From: Dyella telluris
GTDB taxonomy: Bacteria > Pseudomonadota > Gammaproteobacteria > Xanthomonadales > Rhodanobacteraceae
Assembly: GCF_014297575.1 (NCBI RefSeq)
Contig: NZ_CP060412.1
Coordinates: 1,364,001-1,428,000, forward strand
Direction: 5' to 3'
Length of the DNA stretch: 64,000 nucleotides
Shown here: positions 56,699 through 64,000 of the stretch, in pieces
Position numbering within the stretch: position 1 is the first letter of the stretch
Layout: the number at the start of each line of letters is the position of its first letter
Position numbers and translations under genes: made by a program
Notes under the pieces: model-generated
The model's database searches: none
Seen by the model: the letters and a program-made list of their open reading frames with translations, nothing else
Told to the model about the DNA's origin: nothing

Positions 56699-56769
56699 CG
56701 TCGTCCCTGCGAAAGCAGGGACCCAGCGCCTTTGAACGACACTGGATCCCTGCTTTCGCAGGGATGACG
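56699..56769. repeat. Family-B palindrome inside the pdh operon
   Basis: Two 28-bp arms (56699-56726 and 56742-56769) are inverted copies with two mismatches; each arm also contains a smaller palindrome TCCCTGCGAAAGCAGGGA. A 15-bp spacer lies between. It sits between pdhB and pdhC and could stall or end part of the transcription or protect the 5' mRNA. Confidence 0.85.
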
Positions 56770-56806
56770 GAAATGAAATTCTCCGCCTGACCACGGAATT
56801 CCGAAC

Positions 56807-58186
56807 ATGGCCGACATCAAGACTTTCTACCTCCCCGACCTCGGCGAAGGCCTTCCCGACGCCACCATCGTCGAGTGGCACGTTAAGGAAGGCGACAACA
56901 TCAAGCTCGACGCACCGCTGTGCTCGATGGAAACGGCCAAGGCCGTCGTTGACGTGCCCTCCCCGTACACCGGCAAGGTGACCAAGCTGCACGGCGCCGC
57001 CGGCGACATCATCGAGACCGGCGCCGCGCTGGCCGAGTTCGAGCCCGACCCGAACGCCAAGCAGCGTGCCGAGGCCGAATCCACCGGCCATCACCACGGC
57101 CCCAAGAAGGGCGCCGGCAGCGCCGCTGCCGAGCCGAAGAAGGTCGTCGCTTCCGATGAAGGCGGCGAGATCGACAACGGCACGTCCGATCGTGAAGACG
57201 AAGGCACCGTGGTCGGCGCCATGGTCTCCGGCAGCCACGTGCACGTGGAGCAGGCCTCCAGCGTCGGCGGCGTGAAGGCCGTGCCGGCGGTGCGTGCGCT
57301 CGCCAAGAAGCTCAAGATCGACCTGACCCGCGTCAAGCCGACCGGCGCCGACGGCGTGGTCACCCTGGCCGACGTGAAGAACGCCGCCGCCAACGGCAGT
57401 GCCGCGCTGGGCGCCGCCCCGGCCCGCAGCGTGCCGGCCTCGGCCGGTCGCCACCTCGCCCCGCAGCTGCCCGAGCCCGAGCCGGCCCGCACGGCCACCT
57501 CGCTTGCCGGCAAGCCGGTGCGCACGGCTCCGCCGAGCGTGCAGGCCAGCGGCCAGCCGGAACAGCTCAAGGGCGTCCGCCGCAACATGGCGCGCGTGAT
57601 GGCCGAAGCCCACGCCAACGTGGTGCCGACCACCCTGGTGGACGACGCCGACCTGCACGCCTGGATCGGCAAGCAGGACATCACCGCCCGCCTGATCCGC
57701 TCCATCGTGGTGGCGTGCAAGACCGTGCCGGCGCTCAACGCCTGGTTCGACGGCAAGAACCTCACCCGCACGCTGCACCCGCACGTGGACATCGGTATTG
57801 CCGTGGACACCGAGGAAGGCCTGTTCGTGCCGGCCCTGCGCAACGCCGACGTGCTCGACGGCGCCGGTATCCGCGCCGCCATCAAGCGCCTGCGCACGTC
57901 GGTGGAAGATCGCACCATCCCGGCGTCGGAGCTCTCCGGCTACACCATCAGCCTGTCCAACTTCGGCATGTTCGCCGGTCGCTACGCCACGCCGGTCGTC
58001 GTGCCGCCGTGCGTCGCCATCATCGGCGCCGGCAAGCTGAGCCATGACGTAGTGGCGGTGATGGGCGGCATCGAAGTGCATCGCCGCATGCCGATCTCGC
58101 TGACCTTTGACCACCGCGCCGCCACCGGCGGTGAAGCCGCGCGCTTCCTCAAGGCGCTGCTGGACGATTTGTCGCTGCCGAACTAA
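56807..58186 (+). CDS. pdhC: 2-oxoacid dehydrogenase E2 component (dihydrolipoyl acyltransferase)
   Basis: 459 residues. Lipoyl domain 1-80 with the lipoyl lysine in SMETAKAVVDV; linker; E3-binding domain at about 160-195 (AVPAVRALAKKLKIDLTRVK); Ala/Pro linker; catalytic domain from about 245. The catalytic His is in LTFDHRAATGGEAARF. Most E2 enzymes have Asp or Asn four residues after this His, whereas Thr is present here. The acyl group (acetyl or branched) is not determined. E3 is not adjacent. A terminator follows. Confidence 0.9.
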   Translation: MADIKTFYLPDLGEGLPDATIVEWHVKEGDNIKLDAPLCSMETAKAVVDVPSPYTGKVTKLHGAAGDIIETGAALAEFEPDPNAKQRAEAESTGHHHGPKKGAGSAAAEPKKVVASDEGGEIDNGTSDREDEGTVVGAMVSGSHVHVEQASSVGGVKAVPAVRALAKKLKIDLTRVKPTGADGVVTLADVKNAAANGSAALGAAPARSVPASAGRHLAPQLPEPEPARTATSLAGKPVRTAPPSVQASGQPEQLKGVRRNMARVMAEAHANVVPTTLVDDADLHAWIGKQDITARLIRSIVVACKTVPALNAWFDGKNLTRTLHPHVDIGIAVDTEEGLFVPALRNADVLDGAGIRAAIKRLRTSVEDRTIPASELSGYTISLSNFGMFAGRYATPVVVPPCVAIIGAGKLSHDVVAVMGGIEVHRRMPISLTFDHRAATGGEAARFLKALLDDLSLPN

Positions 58187-58202
58187 GGCGACACGTTCCA
58201 CG

Positions 58203-58232
58203 AAAAAGCCCCGGCATGCCGGGGCTTTTTTT
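58203..58232 (+). terminator. Terminator of the pdh operon
   Basis: AAAAAGCCCCGGC (58203-58215) pairs with GCCGGGGCTTTTT, an almost continuous 28-bp palindrome followed by TTATG. It lies 16 bp after the pdhC stop. Confidence 0.93.
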
Positions 58233-58278
58233 ATGTAAGCGACTCGGAGTCATTTCCCCGGCCCGACAACATCCGTAT

Positions 58279-58320
58279 CCCTCACCGTCATTCCCGCGAA
58301 GGCGGGAATGACGGTGAGGG
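58279..58320. repeat. Family-B palindrome downstream of the pdh operon
   Basis: Perfect 19-bp arms around GAAG: CCCTCACCGTCATTCCCGC and its reverse complement. It is the most symmetric copy of the family in the window and lies 45 bp beyond the pdh terminator. Confidence 0.88.
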
Positions 58321-58371
58321 AGATTGAGGGTGCGTGAACGTGGACGTTCACGATGGATATCGAACCGCCAC

Positions 58372-58776
58372 TCAATACCGCTCCACAAAATGCCTCATCG
58401 TGTGATCCAGCGCCTTCCTCCAGCGCTGCTCCAACGCCGGATCACATGCCGGGTCATACTCGCGTATCGCCACCAGCAGGCTCTGTGTCCAGTACGGATA
58501 CAGCGCGGGTGGAACAGGTGCGTGACCGCCGCGACTATGCGCGCACGCCACAGTCTCCATCGTGCGCTCGCTCAACCGGCTGCCGCCCGCATGCGCAATC
58601 GCAGCGGTGATGCCACGGCGCAGGGCGATGTGCTGCTTGCTGAAGTCGGTGTCATGGAACAGCGCCGGCACGTCCGGATGGCTGCCCATGAAGATCTCGT
58701 AGAACCGGGCAATGAATTTTCCGTGCTGCAGGCAACGACCGTAGCTGGTCTGCAGATCGTCGAAGGTGTCGCTCAT
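58372..58776 (-). CDS. Globin-family haem protein
   Basis: 134 residues from the ATG at 58776 (MSDTFDDLQTSYGRCL). Globin fold features: FIARFYEIFMGSHPDVPALF (B-C-CD region), the proximal-side FSKQHIALRRGITAAIAHAG and the C-terminal WRKALDHTMRHFVERY. Single-domain bacterial globins of this kind bind oxygen or NO or act as sensors. An in-frame ATG 19 codons upstream lacks homology. No partner gene indicates its role. Confidence 0.8.
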   Translation of the reverse strand: MSDTFDDLQTSYGRCLQHGKFIARFYEIFMGSHPDVPALFHDTDFSKQHIALRRGITAAIAHAGGSRLSERTMETVACAHSRGGHAPVPPALYPYWTQSLLVAIREYDPACDPALEQRWRKALDHTMRHFVERY

Positions 58777-58953
58777 GCGTGCTCCATCCTGGGCGCGAAG
58801 TGTCTCAAGCGCGGGCAAGCTATCACGCAGCAAGCCCCCGCCCGCCCAGGCATGGGGCCGCAGGCAGATGACCTGCCAAAGGCACGCTGCGTTGACGACG
58901 CATGCACTCGCCAGCGCTATAGGATCGGCTCACGCCCTTCGCAGGAGCTCGCC

Positions 58954-59337
58954 ATGCACCACAGCCGGCTGTGCACCCTCGTGCTCGATTGCAGGACAGA
59001 CGACCTGTCGCAAGCCGCCACCTTCTGGAGCCACGCGCTGGGCAAATCCATCGTCACGCTGGACCAGGATGGCGACGGCAAGTACGCCGAACTCGCCACC
59101 GAGGACGACGAGCCGATCATCCTGCTGCAGCGCGTGGAGCACGAAAGCCGCGTGCACCTGGATATCGAGACGGACAACCTCGAGGCCGAAGTGGCGCGAC
59201 TGGAAAAGCTCGGCGCCAAACGCGTGGCCTTCGCCCACGAGCGCTGGTGGGTACTGGAAGCGCCGAGTGGCCATCGCTTCTGCGTGGTGCGCCCGCAGCG
59301 CGAGCGTTTCGGGCCCCACCTCAATCGCTGGGAGTGA
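58954..59337 (+). CDS. VOC-superfamily (glyoxalase-like) protein
   Basis: 127 residues. The ATG at 58954 follows GCAGGAG by 6 nt; the frame upstream is open but not coding. VOC pattern: LCTLVLDCRTDDLSQAATFW, HLDIETDNLEAEVARLEKLG, WWVLEAPSGHRFCVV. Proteins of this kind include metal-dependent lyases, isomerases and resistance proteins. The stop overlaps the SulP start (TGATG), so the two genes are coupled. Confidence 0.82.
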   Translation: MHHSRLCTLVLDCRTDDLSQAATFWSHALGKSIVTLDQDGDGKYAELATEDDEPIILLQRVEHESRVHLDIETDNLEAEVARLEKLGAKRVAFAHERWWVLEAPSGHRFCVVRPQRERFGPHLNRWE

Positions 59338-61058
59338 TGCAGAGCCAACCGATGAGCACCTTCCTGCGTCGCCACATGCCGGGCCTGGAACAACTGCTGC
59401 ACTATCGGCGCGAATGGCTGCGAGCGGACCTGACGGCCGGCCTGTCGGTGGCGGCGGTGGCGCTGCCGATCAGCATTGCCTATGCACAACTGGCCGGCTT
59501 CAGCCCCGTCATTGGCCTGTACAGCACCGTGCTGCCGATGATCGCGTATGCGCTGTTCGGCTCGTCGCGACAGCTGATCGTGGGTCCGGATGCCGCCACC
59601 TGCGCCATGCTGGGCGCCACGTTGATGCCACTGGCCGCGCCGGGCAGCGAGCAGTACCAGGCCTATGCCATGTCGCTCACGCTGATCACCGGCGTGCTGT
59701 GCGTCGTGGCCGGCCGGTTCCGGCTGGGTTTTCTCGCGGATTTCCTCTCCCGCCCCATCCTTGTCGGCCTGCTCAATGGCGTCGCCGTCACCATCCTGGT
59801 GGGCCAGTCCGGCAAAGCGCTGGGCCTCGCCTTGCAGGGCAAGGACACGATCAGTCAGGCGCTGTCACTCATGGCGCTGCTGCCCCGCACGCACTGGCCC
59901 ACGGCCCTGCTGTCTGCCGGCACGTTCGTGTTGTACTTCGTGATGAAGGCGGTGTGGCCGCGCGGCCCCGCTGCGCTGATCGCACTGGCGGGCGCGGTCA
60001 TCGCCACCTGGGTACTGCGGCTGGGCGCGAAAGGCGTCGCCGTGGTCGGCGCCCTGCCCTCCGGCCTGCCGGTGTGGGTCGCGCCCGCGTTGCCGCACGA
60101 GTTGTTCGGCACGCTGTTCCCGGCGGCAGGCGCTCTGGTGCTGGTCACCTTCAGCAGCGGCATGCTGACCGCGCGCAGCTTTGCTTCGAAGAACGGCTAT
60201 CAGGTCAACGGCAACCAGGAGTTTCTTGCACTGGGCCTGTCGCACCTGGCTAGCGCTGCCTGCCAGGGCTTCGCCGTCAGCGGCTCCAGCTCGCGCACGG
60301 CGGTAAACGATGCCTCGGGCGGCAAGACCGGGCTGGTGTCGATCATCGGCGCGCTGGCCATCCTGCTGGTGATGGCCTTCTTTACGGGCCTGCTGGCGAT
60401 GCTGCCGCTGGCGGCGCTGAGCGCCATCCTGATGGCGGCGGCACTCAGCCTTATCGATCTGGGCGGCCTGCGCGAGCTGCGCCGTTTCAGCCGCAGCGAG
60501 CACGTGATCGCCTGGGGCACGGTGGCCGGCGTGGTGTTGTTTGGCGTGATGTCCGGCATCCTGCTGGCCGTGGCGATGGCCTTGCTGCATTTCCTGTCGC
60601 AGGTGGCACGGCCTGCGGAGCAGCAGTTCGGGCAGATCAGCGGGCAGGCGGGCTTCTACGAGCTGGCGCATTACCCAGAAGCGCGGGCCATTCCCGGCGT
60701 GCTGATCTACCGCTTCGAATCGCCGCTTACCTTCTTCAACGCCGACTACTTCCGCGGCCGCATCGAAGCGCTGGCACGCGAGCAGCATCCGCACTGGGTG
60801 GTGATCGATGCCATTTCGATGACCAAGAACGACATCACTGGCTTCCTCGCCATCGATGAGCTGCGCCGCTCGCTGGACAAGCAAGGCATCCAGCTGGTGA
60901 TTGCTGGACGCACCGCCCAGTTGATCAAGCGCATGACGCGCGCAGGATTGCCGCCGGAACGCACCGGCATCCTGTATTTCCCGTCACGGCAGGCCACGCT
61001 GGCTGCGTATCGGCAGCGTTATGGCGATGCGCCGCCGGAGGACCACCTACCCTTGTAG
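59337..61058 (+). CDS. SulP-family anion transporter with STAS domain
   Basis: 573 residues from the ATG at 59337, overlapping the preceding stop; an ATG at 59352 is possible. About 10-12 membrane segments, SulP signature region LSVAAVALPISIAYAQLAGF followed by PVIGLYSTVLPMIAYALFGS, and a C-terminal STAS domain from about 460 (IYRFESPLTFFNADYFRGRI, VVIDAISMTKNDITG). Exchanges sulfate, bicarbonate or similar anions across the inner membrane. Its TAG stop (61056-61058) lies inside a REP palindrome. Confidence 0.92.
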   Translation: MQSQPMSTFLRRHMPGLEQLLHYRREWLRADLTAGLSVAAVALPISIAYAQLAGFSPVIGLYSTVLPMIAYALFGSSRQLIVGPDAATCAMLGATLMPLAAPGSEQYQAYAMSLTLITGVLCVVAGRFRLGFLADFLSRPILVGLLNGVAVTILVGQSGKALGLALQGKDTISQALSLMALLPRTHWPTALLSAGTFVLYFVMKAVWPRGPAALIALAGAVIATWVLRLGAKGVAVVGALPSGLPVWVAPALPHELFGTLFPAAGALVLVTFSSGMLTARSFASKNGYQVNGNQEFLALGLSHLASAACQGFAVSGSSSRTAVNDASGGKTGLVSIIGALAILLVMAFFTGLLAMLPLAALSAILMAAALSLIDLGGLRELRRFSRSEHVIAWGTVAGVVLFGVMSGILLAVAMALLHFLSQVARPAEQQFGQISGQAGFYELAHYPEARAIPGVLIYRFESPLTFFNADYFRGRIEALAREQHPHWVVIDAISMTKNDITGFLAIDELRRSLDKQGIQLVIAGRTAQLIKRMTRAGLPPERTGILYFPSRQATLAAYRQRYGDAPPEDHLPL

Positions 61059-61134
61059 GAGCGCACTTGTGCGCGACCGGGGAGTCTCGTCAGTTCCGCC
61101 CTGTAGGTTTGTCGCGCACAAGTGCGCTCCTACA
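61054..61134. repeat. REP-like palindrome, family A (copy 2), overlapping the SulP stop
   Basis: Perfect 24-bp arms at 61054-61077 and 61111-61134, starting TGTAGGAGCGCACTTG. Spacer 33 bp. Copy 1 at 31051-31131 has one mismatch. The first arm carries the SulP stop codon TAG. Confidence 0.9.
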
Positions 61135-61173
61135 GGGACGCCGAAAATCCCCGACTTTCGGAGAGCAGGGGAC

Positions 61174-61812
61174 TCAGTAATCCCGGATATCCAGCGCAAT
61201 GAATCCGCGCACGCTGTAGCCCTCGCCCGCCGGCCACGGCAGTGCAGCCAACAAGCGATCGCCCGCCGGCCACGGCGCGTTGTCGAGCAGGGCTTCGGCG
61301 CTCACCGCGCCATCGTCGCCACGACGATAGAACAGGCGCACCCAGTGCAGCTCGGGGTTCAGTGCCTCGTTCTGCAGCGCCGCGCGCAGCGCCGGCATCA
61401 ACTCGGCGGGCGGCGCGATGCCTTCCTTGCTGGACAGCCACGGCCCCACGAACACGTCCCACGTGCGGATGCCGAAATCCCAGCCATGCAGATCCATGCG
61501 GCGGTCGTCGGTGACATACCAGCACGCGGCCAGCAGCACATGAAACGCACCGTGCTCGAATGCCTTGAGCGCATCGAGGCAGCCGGCTTCGCCGCCACCC
61601 ACGCCCGCAAAACTTTCTTCGATATGGCGGTCTTCGCTGAGCACCACATCCACGTCCAGGCGTCCGGGTTCGCCCGCAGCGCCTTCAAACCAGCTGGCGC
61701 GCACGGCGGGGAAATCGCCGTCGGTCATCAGCCATTCTTCATCCGGCTCCAGTTCGACGTCATGGCGTTCGAACAGCCGCAGGAGGTAACGCTGGAGTTC
61801 TGTGTCTTGCAT
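61174..61812 (-). CDS. Uncharacterised protein, DUF6348-like
   Basis: 212 residues from the ATG at 61812 (MQDTELQRYLLRLF). A soluble alpha/beta protein with VDVVLSEDRHIEESFAGVG, ALKAFEHGAFHVLLAACWYV, GWDFGIRTWDVFVGPW and LHWVRLFYRRGDDG. The HGAFHVLLAA... and W.vfvGPW pattern matches DUF6348-type proteins, sometimes linked to polymorphic toxin immunity. The family name is from memory. It lies 5 bp after the small membrane protein gene. Confidence 0.6.
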   Translation of the reverse strand: MQDTELQRYLLRLFERHDVELEPDEEWLMTDGDFPAVRASWFEGAAGEPGRLDVDVVLSEDRHIEESFAGVGGGEAGCLDALKAFEHGAFHVLLAACWYVTDDRRMDLHGWDFGIRTWDVFVGPWLSSKEGIAPPAELMPALRAALQNEALNPELHWVRLFYRRGDDGAVSAEALLDNAPWPAGDRLLAALPWPAGEGYSVRGFIALDIRDY

Positions 61813-61817
61813 GATGA

Positions 61818-62150
61818 TTACCCTTGACGCGCCTGCGGTCGCCACACCAGCTGGCGCACGATCAGCGCCAGCACCAACACTACGACGCAGGCGCCGTAGC
61901 CATACAAGGCCGGCAATACCTGCTGCCAGATCGCACCACTGGCCGGGCCATACTGGCCGACTACGGGCACGGCGGCAGTATCGAACGCACGGCCGGCGCA
62001 TTCCACCGCCGCAAAGGCGGCAAGCAGCAGCGCGGCCACATCGAAACAACGGCGCATGCGCGTGCGCGGCAGGCTCTTGGGATAGGCCCAGAAGGCCCAC
62101 CCCAGGATGAGCAGCCAGGGCGCAAGCAACAGGATGGCCAGATAACGCAT
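61818..62150 (-). CDS. Small hydrophobic membrane protein
   Basis: 110 residues with three predicted membrane segments: LAILLLAPWLLILGWAFWAY, FDVAALLLAAFAAVECAG and YGYGACVVVLVLALIVRQLV. No family recognised. It is likely co-transcribed with the DUF6348-like gene downstream. Confidence 0.65.
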   Translation of the reverse strand: MRYLAILLLAPWLLILGWAFWAYPKSLPRTRMRRCFDVAALLLAAFAAVECAGRAFDTAAVPVVGQYGPASGAIWQQVLPALYGYGACVVVLVLALIVRQLVWRPQARQG

Positions 62151-62184
62151 GCGTCAATTCACTCCCTGAAAGGCCACGCGGCCC

Positions 62185-63552
62185 TTAGTCCTGCGCCGCG
62201 AGCTGGTCGAGCGCGCCGCGCAGGCGGATCAATGCTTCATCGCGCGCCTGCTCGCCGTCGTAGGCGGGCGTGGCGCCGACTTCCTCACCGTCGATCTCCA
62301 GCACCAGCGCCTGCGGCTGCACCTGCAGCACGGCGGCGACGCTGCCCAGATCCTTGATGCGCTTCTGCATGGCACCCGCGGCCTTCGGATCGGCGAACGA
62401 ACGCGACAGCAGCAGCTCCTCGCCCTCCGAGGAGAACAGGCGGAAGCGGAAGCTGCCGTCCCCATCGCGGAAGCTGGCAAAACGCGCACCCTTGCCACCC
62501 TTGGCTGCCGCTGCCTTCGGCGCGTTCGCCTGCGGCGCCACGGACGTTCCCGAGCGCAGGCCAATGGCATCGCGCAGCTCGGCCACCTTGGGCCCGGCAA
62601 TGGCGCGTGCCTTCTTGGCTCCTTCCTGCAGGATCTCCTCGATCACCGCCGGGCGCGCGATCAGCGCGTCGTAGCTCTCACGCATCGGCGCCACTTCCAC
62701 TTCCAGGCGCTCGAACAGCACCTGCTTGGCTTCGCCCCAGCCGATGCCATCCACCAACGCCTGGCGGAACGCGGTGGATTCGGCCTCGCTGGCAAACGCG
62801 CGGAAGATGGTGAACAGCGAGGAGCTGTCCGGATCCTTCGCCTCGCCCGGCAGGCGCGAGTCGGTGACGATGCGCATGATGGCGTCGCGCAGGTGCTTCT
62901 GCCCGCCCGCGAACAGCGGGATGGTGTTGTCGTAGCTCTTGGACATCTTGCGGCCATCCAGGCCCGGCAGCGTGGCCACCTGCTCTTCGATCACCACTTC
63001 CGGCAGCGCGAAGAACTCGCGGCCGTAGATATGGTTGAAGCGCTGCGCGATGTCGCGCGCCATTTCGATGTGCTGGATCTGGTCGCGGCCCACCGGCACC
63101 TTGTTCGCGTTAAAGGCGAGGATGTCCGCCGCCATCAGCACGGGGTACATGTACAGGCCCGCGGTGACGCCCGCATCCGGGTCTTCGCCCGCTTCGGTGT
63201 TCTTGTCCACCGAGGCCTTGTAGGCATGCGCACGGTTGAGCAGGCCCTTGGCGGTGACGCAGGTGAGAAACCAGGTCAGCTCCGGGATTTCCGGGATATC
63301 GGACTGGCGATAGAAGGTGACCTTCTGCGGATCGAGGCCGGCGGCCAGCCAGGTGGCGGCAATTTCCAGTCGCGAACGCTCGATGCGCGCCGGATCGTCG
63401 CTCTTGATCAGCGCGTGGTAGTCGGCCATGAAGTAGAACGCATCGACGTCGTCGCGCCGGCTCGCGGCCACGGCCGGGCGGATGGCGCCGACATAGTTGC
63501 CAAGGTGCGGCGTGCCGGTGGTGGTGATGCCGGTAAGTACGCGGGTCTTCAT
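62185..63552 (-). CDS. trpS: Tryptophanyl-tRNA synthetase with C-terminal DUF1508/YegP-like domain
   Basis: 455 residues from the ATG at 63552 ([20 protein letters not shown]). Class I aaRS with the HIGH-equivalent TPHLGN and KMSKS in [10 protein letters not shown]. Standard TrpS is about 330-340 residues; here an Ala/Pro/Lys linker (about 332-354) and a domain at about 355-455 follow ([29 protein letters not shown]). That part resembles the DUF1508/YegP fold. The frame is open 66 codons upstream but overlaps arginase-side DNA without similarity. It follows arginase by 50 bp on the same strand. Confidence 0.93.
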   Translation of the reverse strand: MKTRVLTGITTTGTPHLGNYVGAIRPAVAASRRDDVDAFYFMADYHALIKSDDPARIERSRLEIAATWLAAGLDPQKVTFYRQSDIPEIPELTWFLTCVTAKGLLNRAHAYKASVDKNTEAGEDPDAGVTAGLYMYPVLMAADILAFNANKVPVGRDQIQHIEMARDIAQRFNHIYGREFFALPEVVIEEQVATLPGLDGRKMSKSYDNTIPLFAGGQKHLRDAIMRIVTDSRLPGEAKDPDSSSLFTIFRAFASEAESTAFRQALVDGIGWGEAKQVLFERLEVEVAPMRESYDALIARPAVIEEILQEGAKKARAIAGPKVAELRDAIGLRSGTSVAPQANAPKAAAAKGGKGARFASFRDGDGSFRFRLFSSEGEELLLSRSFADPKAAGAMQKRIKDLGSVAAVLQVQPQALVLEIDGEEVGATPAYDGEQARDEALIRLRGALDQLAAQD

Positions 63553-63602
63553 GGTCTCGTTTCTTCGTATCGTTATTGTTGGTTGTATCAATCGACCAGG
63601 CG

Positions 63603-64000
63603 TCAGCGGATCAGCGTGGACTTGCCGAACAGCGACTCCACCAGATCCACCGCCAGGCGCGCCGTCTGGTTCTTCTTGTCGAACGCGGGGTTGAGCTCCA
63701 CGATGTCCAGCGAACCGACACGGCCGGTATCCGCGATCATCTCCATGCACAGCTGCGCCTCGCGATAGTTCGGGCCGCCGCGCACCGTGGTGCCCACGCC
63801 CGGCGCAATGGTCGGGTCGAGGAAATCCACGTCAAAGCTCACGTGCAGATGGGTGTTTTCGTCGATATCGGCAAGCGCCTCTTCCATCGTGCGCTTCATG
63901 CCCACTTCGTCGATGTGGCGCATGTCGAAAATGCTCACCTGCGATTCGCGCACCAGGCGCTTCTCGCCCTCGTCCACCGAGCGGATGCCGATCTGGCGGA
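63603..64000 (-). CDS. rocF: Arginase, 3' part (runs off the window)
   Basis: About 132 codons of the C-terminal half are in the window, entering from the right edge ([18 protein letters not shown]). The ureohydrolase metal motif [20 protein letters not shown] is complete, and [20 protein letters not shown] and [20 protein letters not shown] are typical arginase sequences. It converts arginine to ornithine and urea. The start codon lies beyond the window. Confidence 0.9.
   Translation of the reverse strand, partial: RQIGIRSVDEGEKRLVRESQVSIFDMRHIDEVGMKRTMEEALADIDENTHLHVSFDVDFLDPTIAPGVGTTVRGGPNYREAQLCMEMIADTGRVGSLDIVELNPAFDKKNQTARLAVDLVESLFGKSTLIR

Overview
The window is high-GC chromosomal DNA from a gammaproteobacterium, most likely of the order Lysobacterales (Xanthomonadales). 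A Rhodanobacteraceae member such as Dyella, Luteibacter or Rhodanobacter is the best guess. The clues are a xanB-type fused mannose-6-P isomerase/GDP-mannose pyrophosphorylase, an O-antigen locus ending at a metB-like cystathionine gamma-lyase gene (the conserved LPS locus border in Xanthomonas), a TrpS with an extra C-terminal domain, and two abundant-looking palindromic repeat families. The genus is inferred from gene content, not measured.

Region 1 (1-19.5 kb) is the end of an LPS O-antigen locus. It starts with the 3' end of rfbB and the tightly overlapping dTDP-L-rhamnose genes rfbA-rfbC-rfbD, then xanB/manC for GDP-mannose. A scarred accessory stretch follows (3.8-9.2 kb). It holds a decapitated acyltransferase fragment cut at a degenerate IS3-family element, an IS1595-like tail, an intact AT-richer membrane acyltransferase and a second fossil IS3-family element. 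wecB follows, then a converging Sel1-repeat lipoprotein gene. On the minus strand, wzm-wzt, a 754-residue methyltransferase with a terminal coiled coil, and a 1192-residue three-domain glycosyltransferase form one export/assembly operon. The architecture suggests an ABC-transporter O-antigen with a methyl cap, a coiled-coil length ruler and cap recognition by the Wzt C-terminal domain.

Region 2 (19.5-26.8 kb, minus strand) holds a cystathionine gamma-lyase-like gene, a truncated IS3 fragment directly 3' of glmS, glmS, cystathionine beta-synthase, a YdcH-like protein and a pair of DUF4398-type envelope proteins.

Region 3 (26.9-43.2 kb) is housekeeping. It contains pilU, a 2OG-Fe(II)-type oxygenase, maiA, and a dispersed central-carbon neighbourhood: pgk with a phosphoglycolate-phosphatase-like HAD gene, tkt, class I fba, pyk and gapA. 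Interspersed are two tandem outer-membrane barrel genes, a TonB_C protein, an S1/P1 nuclease, an OsmC-type protein, azurin and tpx. Most transcription units end in strong, often bidirectional hairpins.

Region 4 (43.3-54.4 kb) has hemN and the tyrosine/homogentisate pathway (hmgA-fahA, hppD with a divergent MarR regulator and a palindromic candidate operator). Two tandem POT peptide transporters follow, separated by a 0.7-kb repeat patchwork, then tryptophan 2,3-dioxygenase. MaiA, at 28.4 kb, completes the homogentisate pathway.

Region 5 (54.6-64 kb) holds pdhA-pdhB-(palindromic repeat)-pdhC encoding a 2-oxoacid dehydrogenase, a globin, a VOC protein, a SulP transporter whose stop codon lies inside a REP-like palindrome, two small uncharacterised genes, trpS and the 3' part of arginase, which runs off the window. 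I saw no tRNA or rRNA genes, CRISPR arrays, phage modules or replication origin. The best candidate for something new is the wzm/wzt/methyltransferase-coiled-coil/triple-glycosyltransferase module.
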